A stretch of DNA of 64,000 bases from Marinobacter sp. F4206 (GCF_019392195.1 NZ_JAHXKI010000002.1:1426001-1490000); one strand, 5' to 3'; shown: positions 44,927 through 55,012, counted from the first letter of the stretch. A program made the numbers and translations. The notes: generated by a model from the letters alone, not told the origin.

Positions 44927-46408
44927 TCAGACGTCGCTGGTCTTGGGCGGATTGTGGGCACTTTCCTCGCCCGAGCCTGCAGGCAACTCGGCCTGGGTGG
45001 CCTTGATGCGCTTGCGGACACCGGTGAAGGCCGGCATATGAATTGACACGGTCAGCCCGGGTGACGTCTTGCCCGGGTAAGTGTCGCTCAGCACGATGTG
45101 CCCCTGGTGGATCTCGGCCACCGCACTGACCAGACTCAACCCCAGACCATTGCCGGGCAATGAACGGCTCTTGCCAACCCGATAGAAACGCTGGAAGACC
45201 TGATCCTTCTCGTCGTCCGGTATCCCGATTCCGCTATCACGAACCTCGAAAACCGCGTCTGCGCCGTCTCTTCGGACCGCCACTCCGATGACGCCATGCT
45301 CCGGCGTGTACTTGATTGCGTTGTCGATCAGGTTGCTGACCATCTGGAACAACAGGTCCCGGTCGCCCTCTATCATTACGCCCTTGTCCAGACGCTGCTG
45401 GAAGGTCTGTTCTTTGTCTTCCGACAGCGCCTCGTACAATTCGCACGCGTCAGTTACCAGCTCGTCCAGGGAGACCGGCTTCATGTCGGCCGTGTTGCCC
45501 CGGGTTTCCAGGCGGGCAATGCGCAGCAGGGCGTTAAAGGTGGCCAGCAACTGATCCGCCTCGGCCACGGCGCGACCCGCCTGTTCGCGGGCCTCATCGT
45601 TGTCCACAGACATGAGCGTGCTTTCCAGCTGATTTCTGAGCCGGGTCAGCGGTGTCCTCAAATCGTGGGCAATGCTGTCGGACACGTGCCGGATACCCTC
45701 CATCAGATACACAATGCGATCGAGCATCTGGTTCAGGTTTTCCGCCAACTGATCAAAATCGTCGTCGGTTCCGCGGGTGGGGATTCTGAGCGACAGATGG
45801 CCGTTCATGATCCGTCGCGAGGTGTTGTTGATCACTTCGATACGCCGGGTGGTACTTCGGCTCATCAGAAAGCCCCCGAGCAGCGCCAGTGCCAGGGTGA
45901 TCCCCATCCCCCAGTTGATGGCGGTTTCAATGACCCGCTTCAGATTGGTGAGCTCATCGACGTCACGGCCCACCAGTAATCGCAGACCGCCCTGAACTTC
46001 GAATATTCGGGCGCGGGCCAGACGCTGGGGACCGTTCCAGCCAACCGCTTCGTCCAGCGTGAAATTGATCCAGCCGCTGTCGGAACGGGAGCCCTGGGGC
46101 CAGGATTCGATGTTGCCGGCGAGCTTCAGGAAATCGTCGGTCGTCAGGAGATAGATGGACTTGGCGTTCGGGTCCCGGGACACTCGTTCACGAATGATGG
46201 TGATGAGACCGTTTACACCCCGGCCACGGTACTGCTCCGCCAAACCGGCGATTTCCGCTTCGATAGTCTCGTCGGTCTGGGCAGTCATGAAGCCCGCTGT
46301 ACGCCAGTAGATAAAGGCCAGTAATAAAAATACCGAGGTGGCAAACACCACCATGTACAGCAGAGCTAGCTGGAAAGACGAAGTTCTGAGTTGGCTAAGC
46401 AGTTTCAC
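44927..46408 (-). CDS. Two-component sensor histidine kinase
   Basis: A 493-residue inner-membrane kinase beginning at GTG 46408, overlapping its regulator by 14 bases. Two membrane helices (about 12-35 and 162-185) flank a short periplasmic sensor of about 125 residues. A HAMP domain follows (STTRRIEVINNTSRRIMNGHL). The HisKA box is DSIAHDLRTPLTRLR and the HATPase has NLIDNAIKYTPEHG, RDSGIGIPDDE and GNGLGLSLV. The tail of about 30 residues after the ATPase domain is poorly conserved. It pairs with the OmpR-type regulator upstream. Confidence 0.92.
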   Translation of the reverse strand: MKLLSQLRTSSFQLALLYMVVFATSVFLLLAFIYWRTAGFMTAQTDETIEAEIAGLAEQYRGRGVNGLITIIRERVSRDPNAKSIYLLTTDDFLKLAGNIESWPQGSRSDSGWINFTLDEAVGWNGPQRLARARIFEVQGGLRLLVGRDVDELTNLKRVIETAINWGMGITLALALLGGFLMSRSTTRRIEVINNTSRRIMNGHLSLRIPTRGTDDDFDQLAENLNQMLDRIVYLMEGIRHVSDSIAHDLRTPLTRLRNQLESTLMSVDNDEAREQAGRAVAEADQLLATFNALLRIARLETRGNTADMKPVSLDELVTDACELYEALSEDKEQTFQQRLDKGVMIEGDRDLLFQMVSNLIDNAIKYTPEHGVIGVAVRRDGADAVFEVRDSGIGIPDDEKDQVFQRFYRVGKSRSLPGNGLGLSLVSAVAEIHQGHIVLSDTYPGKTSPGLTVSIHMPAFTGVRKRIKATQAELPAGSGEESAHNPPKTSDV

Positions 46409-47075
46409 GCAACATGTACCCTGCACCCCGGATGGTCTGCAGTAAGGGTGTATCGAATTCCTTATCGATCTTCGCCCGCAGGCGACTGATGTGCACGTCA
46501 ATCACGTTCGTCTGGGGATCGAAGTGATAGTCCCAGACTTTTTCCAGCAGCATCGTCCGGGTGACGACCTGGCCGGCATTACGCATCAGGTATTCGAGCA
46601 GACGAAACTCTCTGGGCTGGACATCAATGTTCTGTCCGGCACGCTTGACCGTACGCGCCAGTAGATCCATCTCCAGATCCGCCACGCGCAGCACCGTCTC
46701 AGTTTCGGCGGTCTGCCGGTTCCGGCGAACCAGGGATTCGATCCGGGCCAGCAGCTCGGTGAATGAAAAAGGCTTGGTGAGGTAGTCATCGCCACCGCCA
46801 CGCAGGCCCTCAACCCGGTCGTCGACATCACCCAGCGCGCTCAGGATCAACACCGGCACCTGGTTACCCGTCGCCCGCACCGTTTTGATGATGGACAGAC
46901 CGTCCATTCCCGGGAGCATGCGATCCACAATCATGATGTCGTAGTCTTCACTGGCTGCCATGAGCATGCCGTCTTTTCCGTCGGCGGCGTGATCGACAAC
47001 GAAGTCGGACTCTCTCAGTCCTTTTACCAGATAATTTGCTACATCCTGATCGTCTTCGATTACCAGTGCTTTCAC
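46395..47075 (-). CDS. OmpR-family response regulator
   Basis: A 226-residue regulator starting at GTG 47075 with a GGGAGGA site. The receiver has VIEDDQDV, phospho-acceptor Asp in DIMIVDRMLPGMDG and lysine in DDYLTKPFSF. The C-terminal winged helix carries QPREFRLLEYLMRNAGQVVTRTMLLEKVW and ends RGAGYMLRE. It controls the adjacent kinase's regulon, which is unknown. The layout (RR then overlapping kinase) is usual. Confidence 0.93.
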   Translation of the reverse strand: MKALVIEDDQDVANYLVKGLRESDFVVDHAADGKDGMLMAASEDYDIMIVDRMLPGMDGLSIIKTVRATGNQVPVLILSALGDVDDRVEGLRGGGDDYLTKPFSFTELLARIESLVRRNRQTAETETVLRVADLEMDLLARTVKRAGQNIDVQPREFRLLEYLMRNAGQVVTRTMLLEKVWDYHFDPQTNVIDVHISRLRAKIDKEFDTPLLQTIRGAGYMLRETA

Positions 47076-47170
47076 CGGCGGTCCTCCCGATAGCGGATTA
47101 CATTAATTACCGACAAGGGTACGAAGAAGTCAGGGGGCCGGCCAGTTACGATCTTGTAAGAGGGTGTCGC

Positions 47171-47962
47171 CTATGGCGACGGTCGGGGCCCGCCAGAAAA
47201 CCAGCCGAGACTGTCACCAGTCTCTCCCGAAGGCCTGTATTCCGCGCTTACCCAGCCTTCATAACCCATGCTGTCGATAGCCTCGAAAACATTCGAAAAG
47301 TTAATCTCCCCGGTTCCCGGCTCATGGCGGCCGGGGTTATCGGCGAATTGAATGTGCCCGATCCAGGGCAAGAGGCATTCCATGGACCGGATCAGATCTC
47401 CCTCCATGATCTGCATGTGGTAAAGGTCATACTGCAGCCGAACGTTATCGGCGTCTACTTCCTCGATCAAGGCCAGTACCTTGCCCGAGGTATCCAGCGC
47501 AAAGCCGGGCATATCCACCCGCGAGTTAATTGCCTCCAGACAGAGGGTGATGTCCTCGGCCGCCAGCTTCTCCGCCGCGAAGGCTACGTTGGCCACCAGT
47601 GTCTGCCACGCCACATCTTCAGTGACCAAGTCCGGTCGCAGCCCCGCCAGACAGTTCAATTGCCGGCAGCCCAGCGCCCTGGCGTACTCGATGGCCTGGT
47701 CTACACCGGCCCTGAATTCATCCATCCGATCCGGTAAACAGGCGATGCCCCGCTCACCAGCCTCCCAATTGCCCGGTGGCAGATTGAACAGAACCTGGGT
47801 CAGGTTGTTATCACCGAGGGCCCGGCTCAGCAGATCCTTGGGATAAGCGTACGGGAACAGGTATTCAACGCCGTCAAAGCCGGCGGCGCGGGCCTTGGCA
47901 AACCGTTCGGTAAAATCCACCTCGGTAAACAGCATCGACAGGTTGGCGGCAAAACGTGGCAT
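47171..47962 (-). CDS. hyi: Hydroxypyruvate isomerase
   Basis: A 263-residue TIM-barrel enzyme interconverting hydroxypyruvate and tartronate semialdehyde. Family blocks: FAANLSMLFTEVDFTERFAKARAAGFDGVEYLFPYAY, NLPPGNWEAGERGIACLP, LCLEAINSRVDMPGF (metal-binding Glu), QYDLYHMQIMEGD, and HIQFADNPGRHEPGTGEI. The ATG at 47962 has an AAGGAG site, five bases past the reductase stop. Together with the reductase it makes the glyoxylate / glycerate route typical of a glx-like operon. Confidence 0.93.
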   Translation of the reverse strand: MPRFAANLSMLFTEVDFTERFAKARAAGFDGVEYLFPYAYPKDLLSRALGDNNLTQVLFNLPPGNWEAGERGIACLPDRMDEFRAGVDQAIEYARALGCRQLNCLAGLRPDLVTEDVAWQTLVANVAFAAEKLAAEDITLCLEAINSRVDMPGFALDTSGKVLALIEEVDADNVRLQYDLYHMQIMEGDLIRSMECLLPWIGHIQFADNPGRHEPGTGEINFSNVFEAIDSMGYEGWVSAEYRPSGETGDSLGWFSGGPRPSP

Positions 47963-47966
47963 GGTC

Positions 47967-48878
47967 TTACTCCTTGGGGCCGCGGCCAAGGGAGCCCAGG
48001 AGCGATCCGTTCAAATGCTCCAGCTCCAGCAGCAAACCGCTGTGGTCTACGTCACTGTGGCCGTTGGCGACCAATGACAGGTATTCGTTATGGACCTGTT
48101 GGGACAGCGGCAGCGTCAGCCCTTCCGCTCGGGCTTCGTCGAGAATCATACGCATGTCCTTGAGCTGAATACGGGCCGGCGCGCCGGGCGAGAAGTTCCG
48201 CTCCAGCATTCTCTGCCCGTGCAACTCGAGAATCCGACTCCCGGCGAAGCCGCCGAGCAACGCCTCCCGAACTGCAGCCGGATCAGCACCGCCCTTAGCC
48301 GCCAGCAACAGTGCCTCTGACACGGCCCCGATGGTGATTCCGACAATGGCCTGGTTCGCCAGCTTGGCCAGCTGACCGGATCCTACCGGCCCGATTCTTG
48401 TGCAGGTGCCCAACACCGAAAAGATTGACTCAGCGCAGGCAAGGTCATCCTCGGATCCTCCGGCCATGATGCTCAATCGGGCTTCGGCCGCCCCCAGTGT
48501 GCCTCCGGATACGGGCGCATCGACGTAGTGGGCGCCCTGCTCGGCCGCAAGTTCAGCATGGCGACGGGCGACCGAAGGCTGTACCGAGCTCATATCGATC
48601 AACAGCGCGCCGGTTCTGAGTGCGCCCAGAGTGCCCTGGCCTACCAGAACCTGCTCCACCACGTCGCTGTTCTCCAGCATGGTGATAACCACATCCGCAT
48701 CGCGCACCGCCTCTGCCGGTGAAGGTGCAATTCCGGCTTCACCGGAGAATGGCTCGCATTTACTGGCCGTTCGGTTCCAGAGCGTCATCGGGAATCCCGC
48801 GTCCAACAGATTGCGCGTCATGGGCTCGCCCATCAGGCCAATCCCCAGGAAAGCAATGTGCGGTCGTTCTGAAGTCAT
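47967..48878 (-). CDS. 2-hydroxy-3-oxopropionate (tartronate semialdehyde) reductase
   Basis: A 303-residue NAD(P)-dependent beta-hydroxyacid dehydrogenase that likely reduces tartronate semialdehyde to glycerate. The nucleotide-binding start is IAFLGIGLMGEPMTRNLL, the substrate block is DAPVSGGTLGAAEARLSIM, and the catalytic lysine is in GQLAKLANQAIVG. Three in-frame ATGs exist; 48878 gives the canonical start. It is GarR/GlxR-like, and its pairing with hyi supports this. A strong terminator follows upstream of it. Confidence 0.9.
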   Translation of the reverse strand: MTSERPHIAFLGIGLMGEPMTRNLLDAGFPMTLWNRTASKCEPFSGEAGIAPSPAEAVRDADVVITMLENSDVVEQVLVGQGTLGALRTGALLIDMSSVQPSVARRHAELAAEQGAHYVDAPVSGGTLGAAEARLSIMAGGSEDDLACAESIFSVLGTCTRIGPVGSGQLAKLANQAIVGITIGAVSEALLLAAKGGADPAAVREALLGGFAGSRILELHGQRMLERNFSPGAPARIQLKDMRMILDEARAEGLTLPLSQQVHNEYLSLVANGHSDVDHSGLLLELEHLNGSLLGSLGRGPKE

Positions 48879-48933
48879 ACCCGTAAGTTCCATGCCGTGG
48901 TCTGAAGAAATATGTGTCGTCGAGTATACAAAC

Positions 48934-48969
48934 AAAAACGCCACCAACCGGAACGGTGGTGGCGTTTTT
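48934..48969. terminator. Bidirectional terminator at the 3' end of rpoH
   Basis: A perfect 13-bp stem, AAAAACGCCACCA with TGGTGGCGTTTTT, around a 10-base loop. It has A- and T-runs at both sides, so it works in either direction; here it ends rpoH. Confidence 0.92.
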
Positions 48970-48997
48970 GGGAGATCCGCTTCTCGAAGCCTTCGAG

Positions 48998-49858
48998 TCA
49001 GGCCACTTCGGCCATCTGGTTCCGGATCTTCTTCATGGCGTTCTTCTCAAGCTGGCGAATCCGCTCGGCAGATACCCCGTACCTGTCTGCCAGCTCGTGC
49101 AGCGTGGACTTGCTGTCCGACAGCCAGCGCTCCCGCAAGATGTCCTGACTGCGATCATCCAGGCCGCCCAGTGCTTCCATCAGACGTCCGTTGGAGTCCT
49201 CGGTCCAGTCAGCATTTTCAAGCTGGGTGGCGGGATCGCTGCGACGATCCTCGAGATAGTACGCCGGCGCCTGATAGGCGTTGTCGTCGTCATCGTCCAT
49301 CGGGCCATCAAAAGCCGTATCCTGAGACGCCAGACGACCTTCCATCTCGCGGACCACACGGGGCTCGACGCCGAGATCGGCAGCCACAGCATTCAGCTCG
49401 TCGTGATTCAGCCACGCCAGCTTTTTCTTCTGACTGCGCAGATTGAAGAACAGCTTGCGCTGGGCCTTGGTGGTCGCGACCTTCACGATGCGCCAGTTAC
49501 GCAGGATAAATTCATGGATCTCTGCCTTGATCCAATGCACCGCGAACGAGACCAAACGCACCCCATATTCAGGGTTGAAACGCTTCACCGCCTTCATCAG
49601 GCCAACGTTTCCTTCCTGGATAAGGTCGGCCTGGGCCAGACCGTAGCCGGAATAGCTCCTGGCGATATGAATCACGAATCGCAGGTGAGACAGAACCAGT
49701 TGACGGGCGGCCTCAACATCACCGTCGTAATGGAGCTTTTCTGCCAGCTCCCGCTCTTGATCCGCCGTGAGAACCGGAATGCGACCCGCAGCCTGAATAT
49801 AAGACTCGAGATTGGCACCCGGAACCAGTCTGTCAATCAACTGTAAACTCGTACCCAT
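48998..49858 (-). CDS. rpoH: RNA polymerase heat-shock sigma factor RpoH (sigma-32)
   Basis: A 286-residue sigma factor directing the heat-shock regulon. Region 2 is [39 protein letters not shown], with the [26 protein letters not shown]-melting part. The RpoH-specific box QRKLFFNLR follows. Region 4 is [27 protein letters not shown]. The ATG at 49858 has a GGAGGG site. It lies next to ftsX as in other gammaproteobacteria and has a good sigma-70-type promoter. Confidence 0.96.
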   Translation of the reverse strand: MGTSLQLIDRLVPGANLESYIQAAGRIPVLTADQERELAEKLHYDGDVEAARQLVLSHLRFVIHIARSYSGYGLAQADLIQEGNVGLMKAVKRFNPEYGVRLVSFAVHWIKAEIHEFILRNWRIVKVATTKAQRKLFFNLRSQKKKLAWLNHDELNAVAADLGVEPRVVREMEGRLASQDTAFDGPMDDDDDNAYQAPAYYLEDRRSDPATQLENADWTEDSNGRLMEALGGLDDRSQDILRERWLSDSKSTLHELADRYGVSAERIRQLEKNAMKKIRNQMAEVA

Positions 49859-49887
49859 GCTTTGCCCTCCGAACCTGACAGTCATTA

Positions 49888-49916
49888 AATATAGCAACTA
49901 AAAATTTGACTGCCAA
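49888..49916 (-). promoter_or_regulatory. Promoter of rpoH
   Basis: On the minus strand, TTGGCA and TATATT are separated by exactly 17 bases, a near-consensus sigma-70 pair. It lies about 30 bases upstream of the start codon. Confidence 0.7.
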
Positions 49917-50051
49917 GAACCTGAAAAGTTCCCGAATTCTTCAGTAAAACGTTTAAAATCAACTACCTGAAAAACTCACCGTGGCTTGCTCTGGCCCCCA
50001 AACTACCCCGGGCCCCTCTGCACTTTCAATACGGTTTTCCCGCAATCCGGA

Positions 50052-51056
50052 TCATCCTCCGGCTATTTCGCCAGGCTCAATATCGTCCAGATGCCGCTTT
50101 ACTGCGACCCAGGCGCCCAGCCAGCCTAGCAGCATCGCTGCAATAATCAACGCCAGGGCACCATCAAAGCTTAGTCCGTTCAGGGAAAACTCGCTGCGAT
50201 AAAGCCCGGCCAACCGCTCAATCGGGCCGCTCAGCCACCAGAGCGACAGTTGCAGCAGTACCCAGGCAACAATGCCACCCCCGAGGCCGAACCAGGCACC
50301 GGTGTAGAGAAATGGCCGTCGCACGAAGGCATCGGTTCCGCCCACCAGCTTGGCCACCAGAATTTCATCACGCCGGTTTTCGATCGCCAACCGGACGGTA
50401 TTGCCAATCACCAACACCACGGCAGCCGCCAACAACAGAGAGAGGGCCCAAACCGCCCGCGCCAGCAGATCGGTCATGGCGTTCAGTCGCTGCAGCCAAC
50501 CCAGATCCACCTGAACCCGCTCGATGCCTTCCATTTCCTGGACAAAGCGCAGCAACCCTTCGACTCCAGCTTCGGAGCGAGCACCCTCTTCCGGTGTGAT
50601 GAGCAGAGTATGGGGCAGCGGGTTGTCCTCAAGATAGTCCAGCGCATCTTCCAGGCCCGAGGACGCCCGAAATTCGCTCAGCGCATCCGCCCGATTGACC
50701 AGCTCCACCTCGGCCACCCGTCCATCGCCCCCGATTTCCTCACTCAGGGCGCGGGCATCTTCCAGGGGCACCTCCAGCTCAAGGTAGGCGGTCAGGCGGG
50801 CACTGCTCTCCCAGCCGGCACTTACACCTTCGAGAGAGGCGAGCAATAGCAACAGGGCGACGGGCAGCGCCAGCGCCACCCCCATAACGGTCCAGGTCAT
50901 GAGACTGGCTACCGGCGTTCGCCAAAGACGTTCGGCGCTGTCGCGGGCGACCTTGCGATGGTGGTTCAGGTAGCTTTCCGCCTGCTGACGCCAGGGCGCA
51001 CGGGAAGTGTTTGCGCCCCGGACAGCATCGGTCTTTCTGCGCGGGTCAGTGGCCAC
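50052..51056 (-). CDS. ftsX: Cell division protein FtsX (ABC permease-like)
   Basis: A 334-residue inner-membrane protein of the FtsEX divisome complex that controls cell-wall hydrolase activity. Four helices are seen (about 52-75, 205-230, 255-280, 305-325), with a periplasmic domain between the first two containing the FtsX ECD (YLELEVPLEDARALSEEI). It starts at GTG 51056, eleven bases inside the ftsE stop. The N-terminal cytoplasmic extension is of usual length. Confidence 0.95.
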   Translation of the reverse strand: MATDPRRKTDAVRGANTSRAPWRQQAESYLNHHRKVARDSAERLWRTPVASLMTWTVMGVALALPVALLLLLASLEGVSAGWESSARLTAYLELEVPLEDARALSEEIGGDGRVAEVELVNRADALSEFRASSGLEDALDYLEDNPLPHTLLITPEEGARSEAGVEGLLRFVQEMEGIERVQVDLGWLQRLNAMTDLLARAVWALSLLLAAAVVLVIGNTVRLAIENRRDEILVAKLVGGTDAFVRRPFLYTGAWFGLGGGIVAWVLLQLSLWWLSGPIERLAGLYRSEFSLNGLSFDGALALIIAAMLLGWLGAWVAVKRHLDDIEPGEIAGG

Positions 51057-51735
51057 TCACACCTCCCACCAACGGGGTGCCGCCGGCAACCAGCCGACCG
51101 TGATCGAGGGTCAGGGTACGGCGACCCATCTCGTTGATCAGGGCAATATCGTGGGTGGCGATCAACACCGTGACACCGACCTGACTGAACTGCCCGAACA
51201 GGTTCATGATGTCCGCCGACAGCTCCGGGTCCAGGTTACCGGTCGGCTCATCCGCCAGCAGTACCGGCGGTTTATTGACCACCGCCCGGGCAATCCCGAC
51301 CCGCTGCTGCTCACCGCCAGAGAGCTGCATGGGATTCATCTTTTCTTTGCTGAGCAATCCGACCTTGTCGAGCGCTGCCCGCACGCGGCGACCGGCATCC
51401 CGGGGTGACGCCCCCATGACTTCCAGGGGCATGGCAACGTTGTCGTACACGGTGCGGTCAAACAGCAACTGGTGGTTCTGGAATACCACACCGATATGGC
51501 GACGGATATAGGGAACCTGTCGGCGAGGCAAGCGATTCAGAAGCTGCCCACCGACAACCAGCTCGCCGGCACTGGGCCGCTCCATGACCATGATCAGCTT
51601 CAACAGGGTGCTTTTCCCGGCACCGGAGTGGCCGGTCAGGAACGCCAGCTCGCCTCGGTCGAGGTTGAAATTGACCTGACGCAGGGCCGTGTGATCACTG
51701 TCGTACCGCTTGGTGACCTGACGAAACTCAATCAT
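51046..51735 (-). CDS. ftsE: Cell division ATP-binding protein FtsE
   Basis: A 229-residue ABC ATPase. Walker A is GHSGAGKST, signature [14 protein letters not shown], Walker [12 protein letters not shown]. The start [22 protein letters not shown] is characteristic. It partners FtsX to activate amidases during septation. It is overlapped by ftsX and preceded by ftsY after 30 bases, giving the classical ftsY-ftsE-ftsX-rpoH order. Confidence 0.96.
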   Translation of the reverse strand: MIEFRQVTKRYDSDHTALRQVNFNLDRGELAFLTGHSGAGKSTLLKLIMVMERPSAGELVVGGQLLNRLPRRQVPYIRRHIGVVFQNHQLLFDRTVYDNVAMPLEVMGASPRDAGRRVRAALDKVGLLSKEKMNPMQLSGGEQQRVGIARAVVNKPPVLLADEPTGNLDPELSADIMNLFGQFSQVGVTVLIATHDIALINEMGRRTLTLDHGRLVAGGTPLVGGVSGH

Positions 51736-51765
51736 GGCTGGCTACTGCTCCAGTAAAGCCGGTGT

Positions 51766-52968
51766 TTAGTCAAAGAGTGCATCCACGAAGGTTTCGGCAT
51801 CGAAGCTACGCAGGTCATCAACCTGCTCACCGACACCGATATACCGGATGGGCAGCTGCAACTGACGGGCAATGGCGAACACGATACCGCCTTTGGCGGT
51901 GCCGTCCAGTTTCGTCAGGGTGATCCCACTCACGCCGACGGCCTGCTGAAATACCTGGGCCTGACTCAGGGCGTTCTGCCCAGTCCCGGCATCCAGCACC
52001 AGCATCACTTCATGGGGTGCCGAGTCGTCGAGCTTTTTCATCACCCGAACCACCTTCTCCAGCTCGTTCATCAGGTTGTCCTTGTTCTGCAACCGGCCGG
52101 CGGTATCGGCAATCACCACGTCAACCTCACGGGACTTTGCGGACTGGATGGCATCGAAGATCACCGACGCGCTGTCGGCACCTGTGTGCTGTGCCACGAC
52201 CGGGACATCGTTGCGCTCGCCCCACACCTGCAGCTGTTCCACTGCGGCGGCACGGAAGGTATCCCCCGCCGCCAGCATCACCGACTTGCCCTCTCCCTGG
52301 AACTTCTTGGTGAGCTTGCCGATGGTGGTGGTCTTACCCACGCCGTTCACGCCCACCATCAGGATGACGTACGGCTGCTTGCCAGCATCGATCGTCAGTG
52401 GCTTGGTGACATCCTTCAGCAAACCGTGCAGCTCATCCCGCAGGGCCTGACGCAGGGCTTCCCCATCCTTGAGCTGATTGCGCTCAAGTTTGTCAGTCAG
52501 GGATTCAATGATTTCCGAGGTTGCGGTCACGCCCACGTCTGCCATCAGCAAGGTGGTCTCGATCTCCTCCAGCAGGTCTTCGTCGATCTTCTTGGTCAAC
52601 GAGAACAGATCAGACATGCCACCGGTCAGGCTCGCACGGGTCTTCCCCAGGCCCTGCTTGATGCGGTCAAAGACGCTGAGCTGGGGTTCCGGTTCGGGAG
52701 CAGGCTCCGGTTTTGGTTTTGGCTCTGGTTCAGGCGCCGCCTCTGGTTCGGGTTCCGCTTTCGCAGGAGCGGACTCCACCGCGGTGCCTTCGACCTCAGG
52801 GCTTTCCTTTTCAACCGGCTCGGCCGGTGCCGGACCTTCCGCCACCTCCGGCTTGCGCTGGGGCACCGGTTTCGGACGCGGTGCTCGACTGCGGTTGGCC
52901 GCGATATCCAGCACAAATACGAGCACAAGAAGGGCCAGGAGGCCGATTGAAATCCACTCTGCCGTCAT
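51766..52968 (-). CDS. ftsY: Signal recognition particle receptor FtsY
   Basis: A 400-residue GTPase that docks SRP-ribosome complexes at the membrane. A single helix (about 6-24) anchors it, followed by an acidic, Pro-Glu/Lys repeated linker (about 45-100). The NG domain follows with GVNGVGKTTTIGKL, DTFRAAAVEQL, DTAGRLQNKDNL and TKLDGTAKGG. The N-terminal membrane helix plus acidic A-region is typical of marine gammaproteobacterial FtsY. It leads the operon. Confidence 0.95.
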   Translation of the reverse strand: MTAEWISIGLLALLVLVFVLDIAANRSRAPRPKPVPQRKPEVAEGPAPAEPVEKESPEVEGTAVESAPAKAEPEPEAAPEPEPKPKPEPAPEPEPQLSVFDRIKQGLGKTRASLTGGMSDLFSLTKKIDEDLLEEIETTLLMADVGVTATSEIIESLTDKLERNQLKDGEALRQALRDELHGLLKDVTKPLTIDAGKQPYVILMVGVNGVGKTTTIGKLTKKFQGEGKSVMLAAGDTFRAAAVEQLQVWGERNDVPVVAQHTGADSASVIFDAIQSAKSREVDVVIADTAGRLQNKDNLMNELEKVVRVMKKLDDSAPHEVMLVLDAGTGQNALSQAQVFQQAVGVSGITLTKLDGTAKGGIVFAIARQLQLPIRYIGVGEQVDDLRSFDAETFVDALFD

Positions 52969-53129
52969 AAAGTCATACCATCAATCTGAATGGGCGGGAC
53001 AAATAAAGCCGACATTCTAGCAGACTGTCCCGTTGAAGTGAGGGGCACCAGGATTATCGCGCCCGGCACCGTTTCGGCTAACATGCTGCCCGGAAACACC
53101 GAATCCGAACCACCTCTGGAGCTACTATC

Positions 53130-53780
53130 ATGGCGCGCAGAAAACCCGCTGGCCGGGGACCGTTGAACAAGCCCGCCCGCGAAGCCGGACGCACCGGGGA
53201 CGGCGTGGGTGAGCTGCGCATCATTGGTGGCGACTGGCGCAGCCGGAAACTCCGGTTTCCCGATGCCGGCGGCGTGCGGCCATCCCCCGCCCGCACCCGA
53301 GAAACCCTGTTTAACTGGCTTTCCTTCCAGCTGGCCGGTAGCGACTGCCTGGATTTGTTCGCCGGCTCCGGCGCTCTGGGACTGGAAGCCCTGTCCCGCG
53401 GTGCCGGCAGCGCCACTCTGGTTGACCACACCCCGGCTCTGGCACGAGCCCTCCGTGACAACCTCCGGTTGCTGAAATCGAAAAAAGGGACTGTGGTCTG
53501 CGCGAGCGTGGACACCTACCTTGCCCATCGCGAGCGCGCGCCCTTCGACATAGTCTTCATGGACCCGCCTTTCCGACAGGGTTGGCTCGAGCGCATCATT
53601 CCACTGCTGGATGAACAGGGTTGGCTGAAGCCGCGAGGCTGGGTGTACATCGAGCACGAAAGTGACAGGACCACACCCGCCGTCCCCGCCCACTGGCACC
53701 TTCATCGTCAGAAAACCGCAGGCCAGGTCACCTACTGCCTGTTCCAGGTTCAGCCAGACCAGGTCGAGGGCATCAGCTAA
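53130..53780 (+). CDS. rsmD: 16S rRNA (guanine-966-N2) methyltransferase RsmD
   Basis: A 216-residue SAM-dependent methyltransferase. RIIGGDWRSRKL and RPSPARTRETLFNWL are the family start; DLFAGSGALGLEALSRGA is the SAM-binding loop; FMDPPFRQG is the catalytic N/DPPF motif. The basic N-terminal extension is of usual kind. It is divergent from ftsY, the conserved arrangement, and ends at a terminator. Confidence 0.94.
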   Translation: MARRKPAGRGPLNKPAREAGRTGDGVGELRIIGGDWRSRKLRFPDAGGVRPSPARTRETLFNWLSFQLAGSDCLDLFAGSGALGLEALSRGAGSATLVDHTPALARALRDNLRLLKSKKGTVVCASVDTYLAHRERAPFDIVFMDPPFRQGWLERIIPLLDEQGWLKPRGWVYIEHESDRTTPAVPAHWHLHRQKTAGQVTYCLFQVQPDQVEGIS

Positions 53781-53804
53781 GCCACGAAGCGACCGACCGG
53801 CCAC

Positions 53805-53831
53805 AAAAAACCCCGCCGAAGCGGGGTTTTT
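53805..53831. terminator. Bidirectional terminator between rsmD and the desaturase
   Basis: AAAAACCCCGC pairs with GCGGGGTTTTT around a CGAA loop, with A- and T-runs at both ends. It serves the convergent genes. Confidence 0.93.
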
Positions 53832-53833
53832 GA

Positions 53834-55012
53834 TCAGGCGGCGGGCCTCAGCGAGTAGGCGCGCAGGTGCTCGGCAAACTCTTCCAGGTAACGGATGCCA
53901 CTGGCCTCCGCCTCCTTGCACCATTCCATCAGCGCATTCAGTTTTTCCTGGGGCTTGAGCCCCCGCTGACGCCACAACGCCTGAAGCTCGTGACTCTTTT
54001 CATACAGCTGGCGGAGCATGGCATTGCGCTCCAACACAGACTCCAGGGTTTCTTTCTCTTTTGGGTGGATCAGCGAGACCTCCCGGGAAAGCAGCTGTTT
54101 CAGCTTGCGGTACCGTGGCCGGATTTCGTCGTCCATCAGCACTTTTTGCTGACGCAGGGCCGGCTCCATCACCCGCTTGCGATACTGTCGCATGATGTCA
54201 AACCGGTTATTGGCAATGGCCTGTACGGTTTCCACATCCACGTCCTGCTTGCCCGGCACATGGTGGGCAATCGGACGATAGCCCTTGGGCTTCGCCAGTC
54301 CAAACAATTGGAACAGACGGATATAACCCCAACCAATATCCACTTCGTACCAGCGACGGGACAGCTTGGAGGAATTGGGGTAGGTGTGGTGATTGTTGTG
54401 CAGCTCTTCTCCACCGATCAGGATACCCCAGGGAGAAATATTCCGGGCGTTGTCGGCACATTCGAAATTACGGTAACCGAACCAGTGGCCAATGCCGTTA
54501 ACCACACCGGCAGCCCAGACCGGAATCCACATCATCTGAATCGCCCAGATCCAGATCCCGTGGACGCCAAACAACGCCAGATCGATGACCGCCAGCAGCA
54601 TGATACCCAGCATCTTGTAGCGGCTGTAAACGTTGCGCTCGATCCAGTCCTCCGGAGTACGCTGACCATAGCGTTCCAGGGTTTCCGGGGTCGCGGCGGT
54701 TGCATACAGTTCGGCGCCTTCCAGCAATACTTTCCGGATGCCGAGAACGACCGGGCTATGCGGGTCTTCTTCGGTTTCACACTTGGCGTGATGCTTACGG
54801 TGAATGGCCGTCCACTCCTTGGTATTCTGAGCAGTGGTCAACCACAGCCAGAACCGGAAAAAGTGCTTGAGAACCGGGTGCAGATCCAGCGAGTTATGGG
54901 CCGAATGGCGATGCAGATAGAGCGTTACACTGACAATGGTGATATGGGTCATACCCAGGGCAACAAGAATCAGCTGCATCACCGACAGGTCAAGAAGACC
55001 GTTAAACCACAT
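53834..55012 (-). CDS. Membrane fatty acid desaturase, delta-9 acyl-CoA type
   Basis: A 392-residue membrane desaturase introducing a double bond into acyl chains. The three histidine boxes are HRHSAH (about residue 34), HRKHHAK (about 73) and HNNHHTYP (about 205), spaced as in delta-9 enzymes. At least four hydrophobic helices are seen (about 10-25, 47-62, 135-155, 160-178). The cytosolic tail is long and charged, about 100 residues, as in DesB-type Pseudomonas desaturases. A FabR/DesT-like operator covers its promoter. The terminator is shared with rsmD. Confidence 0.93.
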   Translation of the reverse strand: MWFNGLLDLSVMQLILVALGMTHITIVSVTLYLHRHSAHNSLDLHPVLKHFFRFWLWLTTAQNTKEWTAIHRKHHAKCETEEDPHSPVVLGIRKVLLEGAELYATAATPETLERYGQRTPEDWIERNVYSRYKMLGIMLLAVIDLALFGVHGIWIWAIQMMWIPVWAAGVVNGIGHWFGYRNFECADNARNISPWGILIGGEELHNNHHTYPNSSKLSRRWYEVDIGWGYIRLFQLFGLAKPKGYRPIAHHVPGKQDVDVETVQAIANNRFDIMRQYRKRVMEPALRQQKVLMDDEIRPRYRKLKQLLSREVSLIHPKEKETLESVLERNAMLRQLYEKSHELQALWRQRGLKPQEKLNALMEWCKEAEASGIRYLEEFAEHLRAYSLRPAA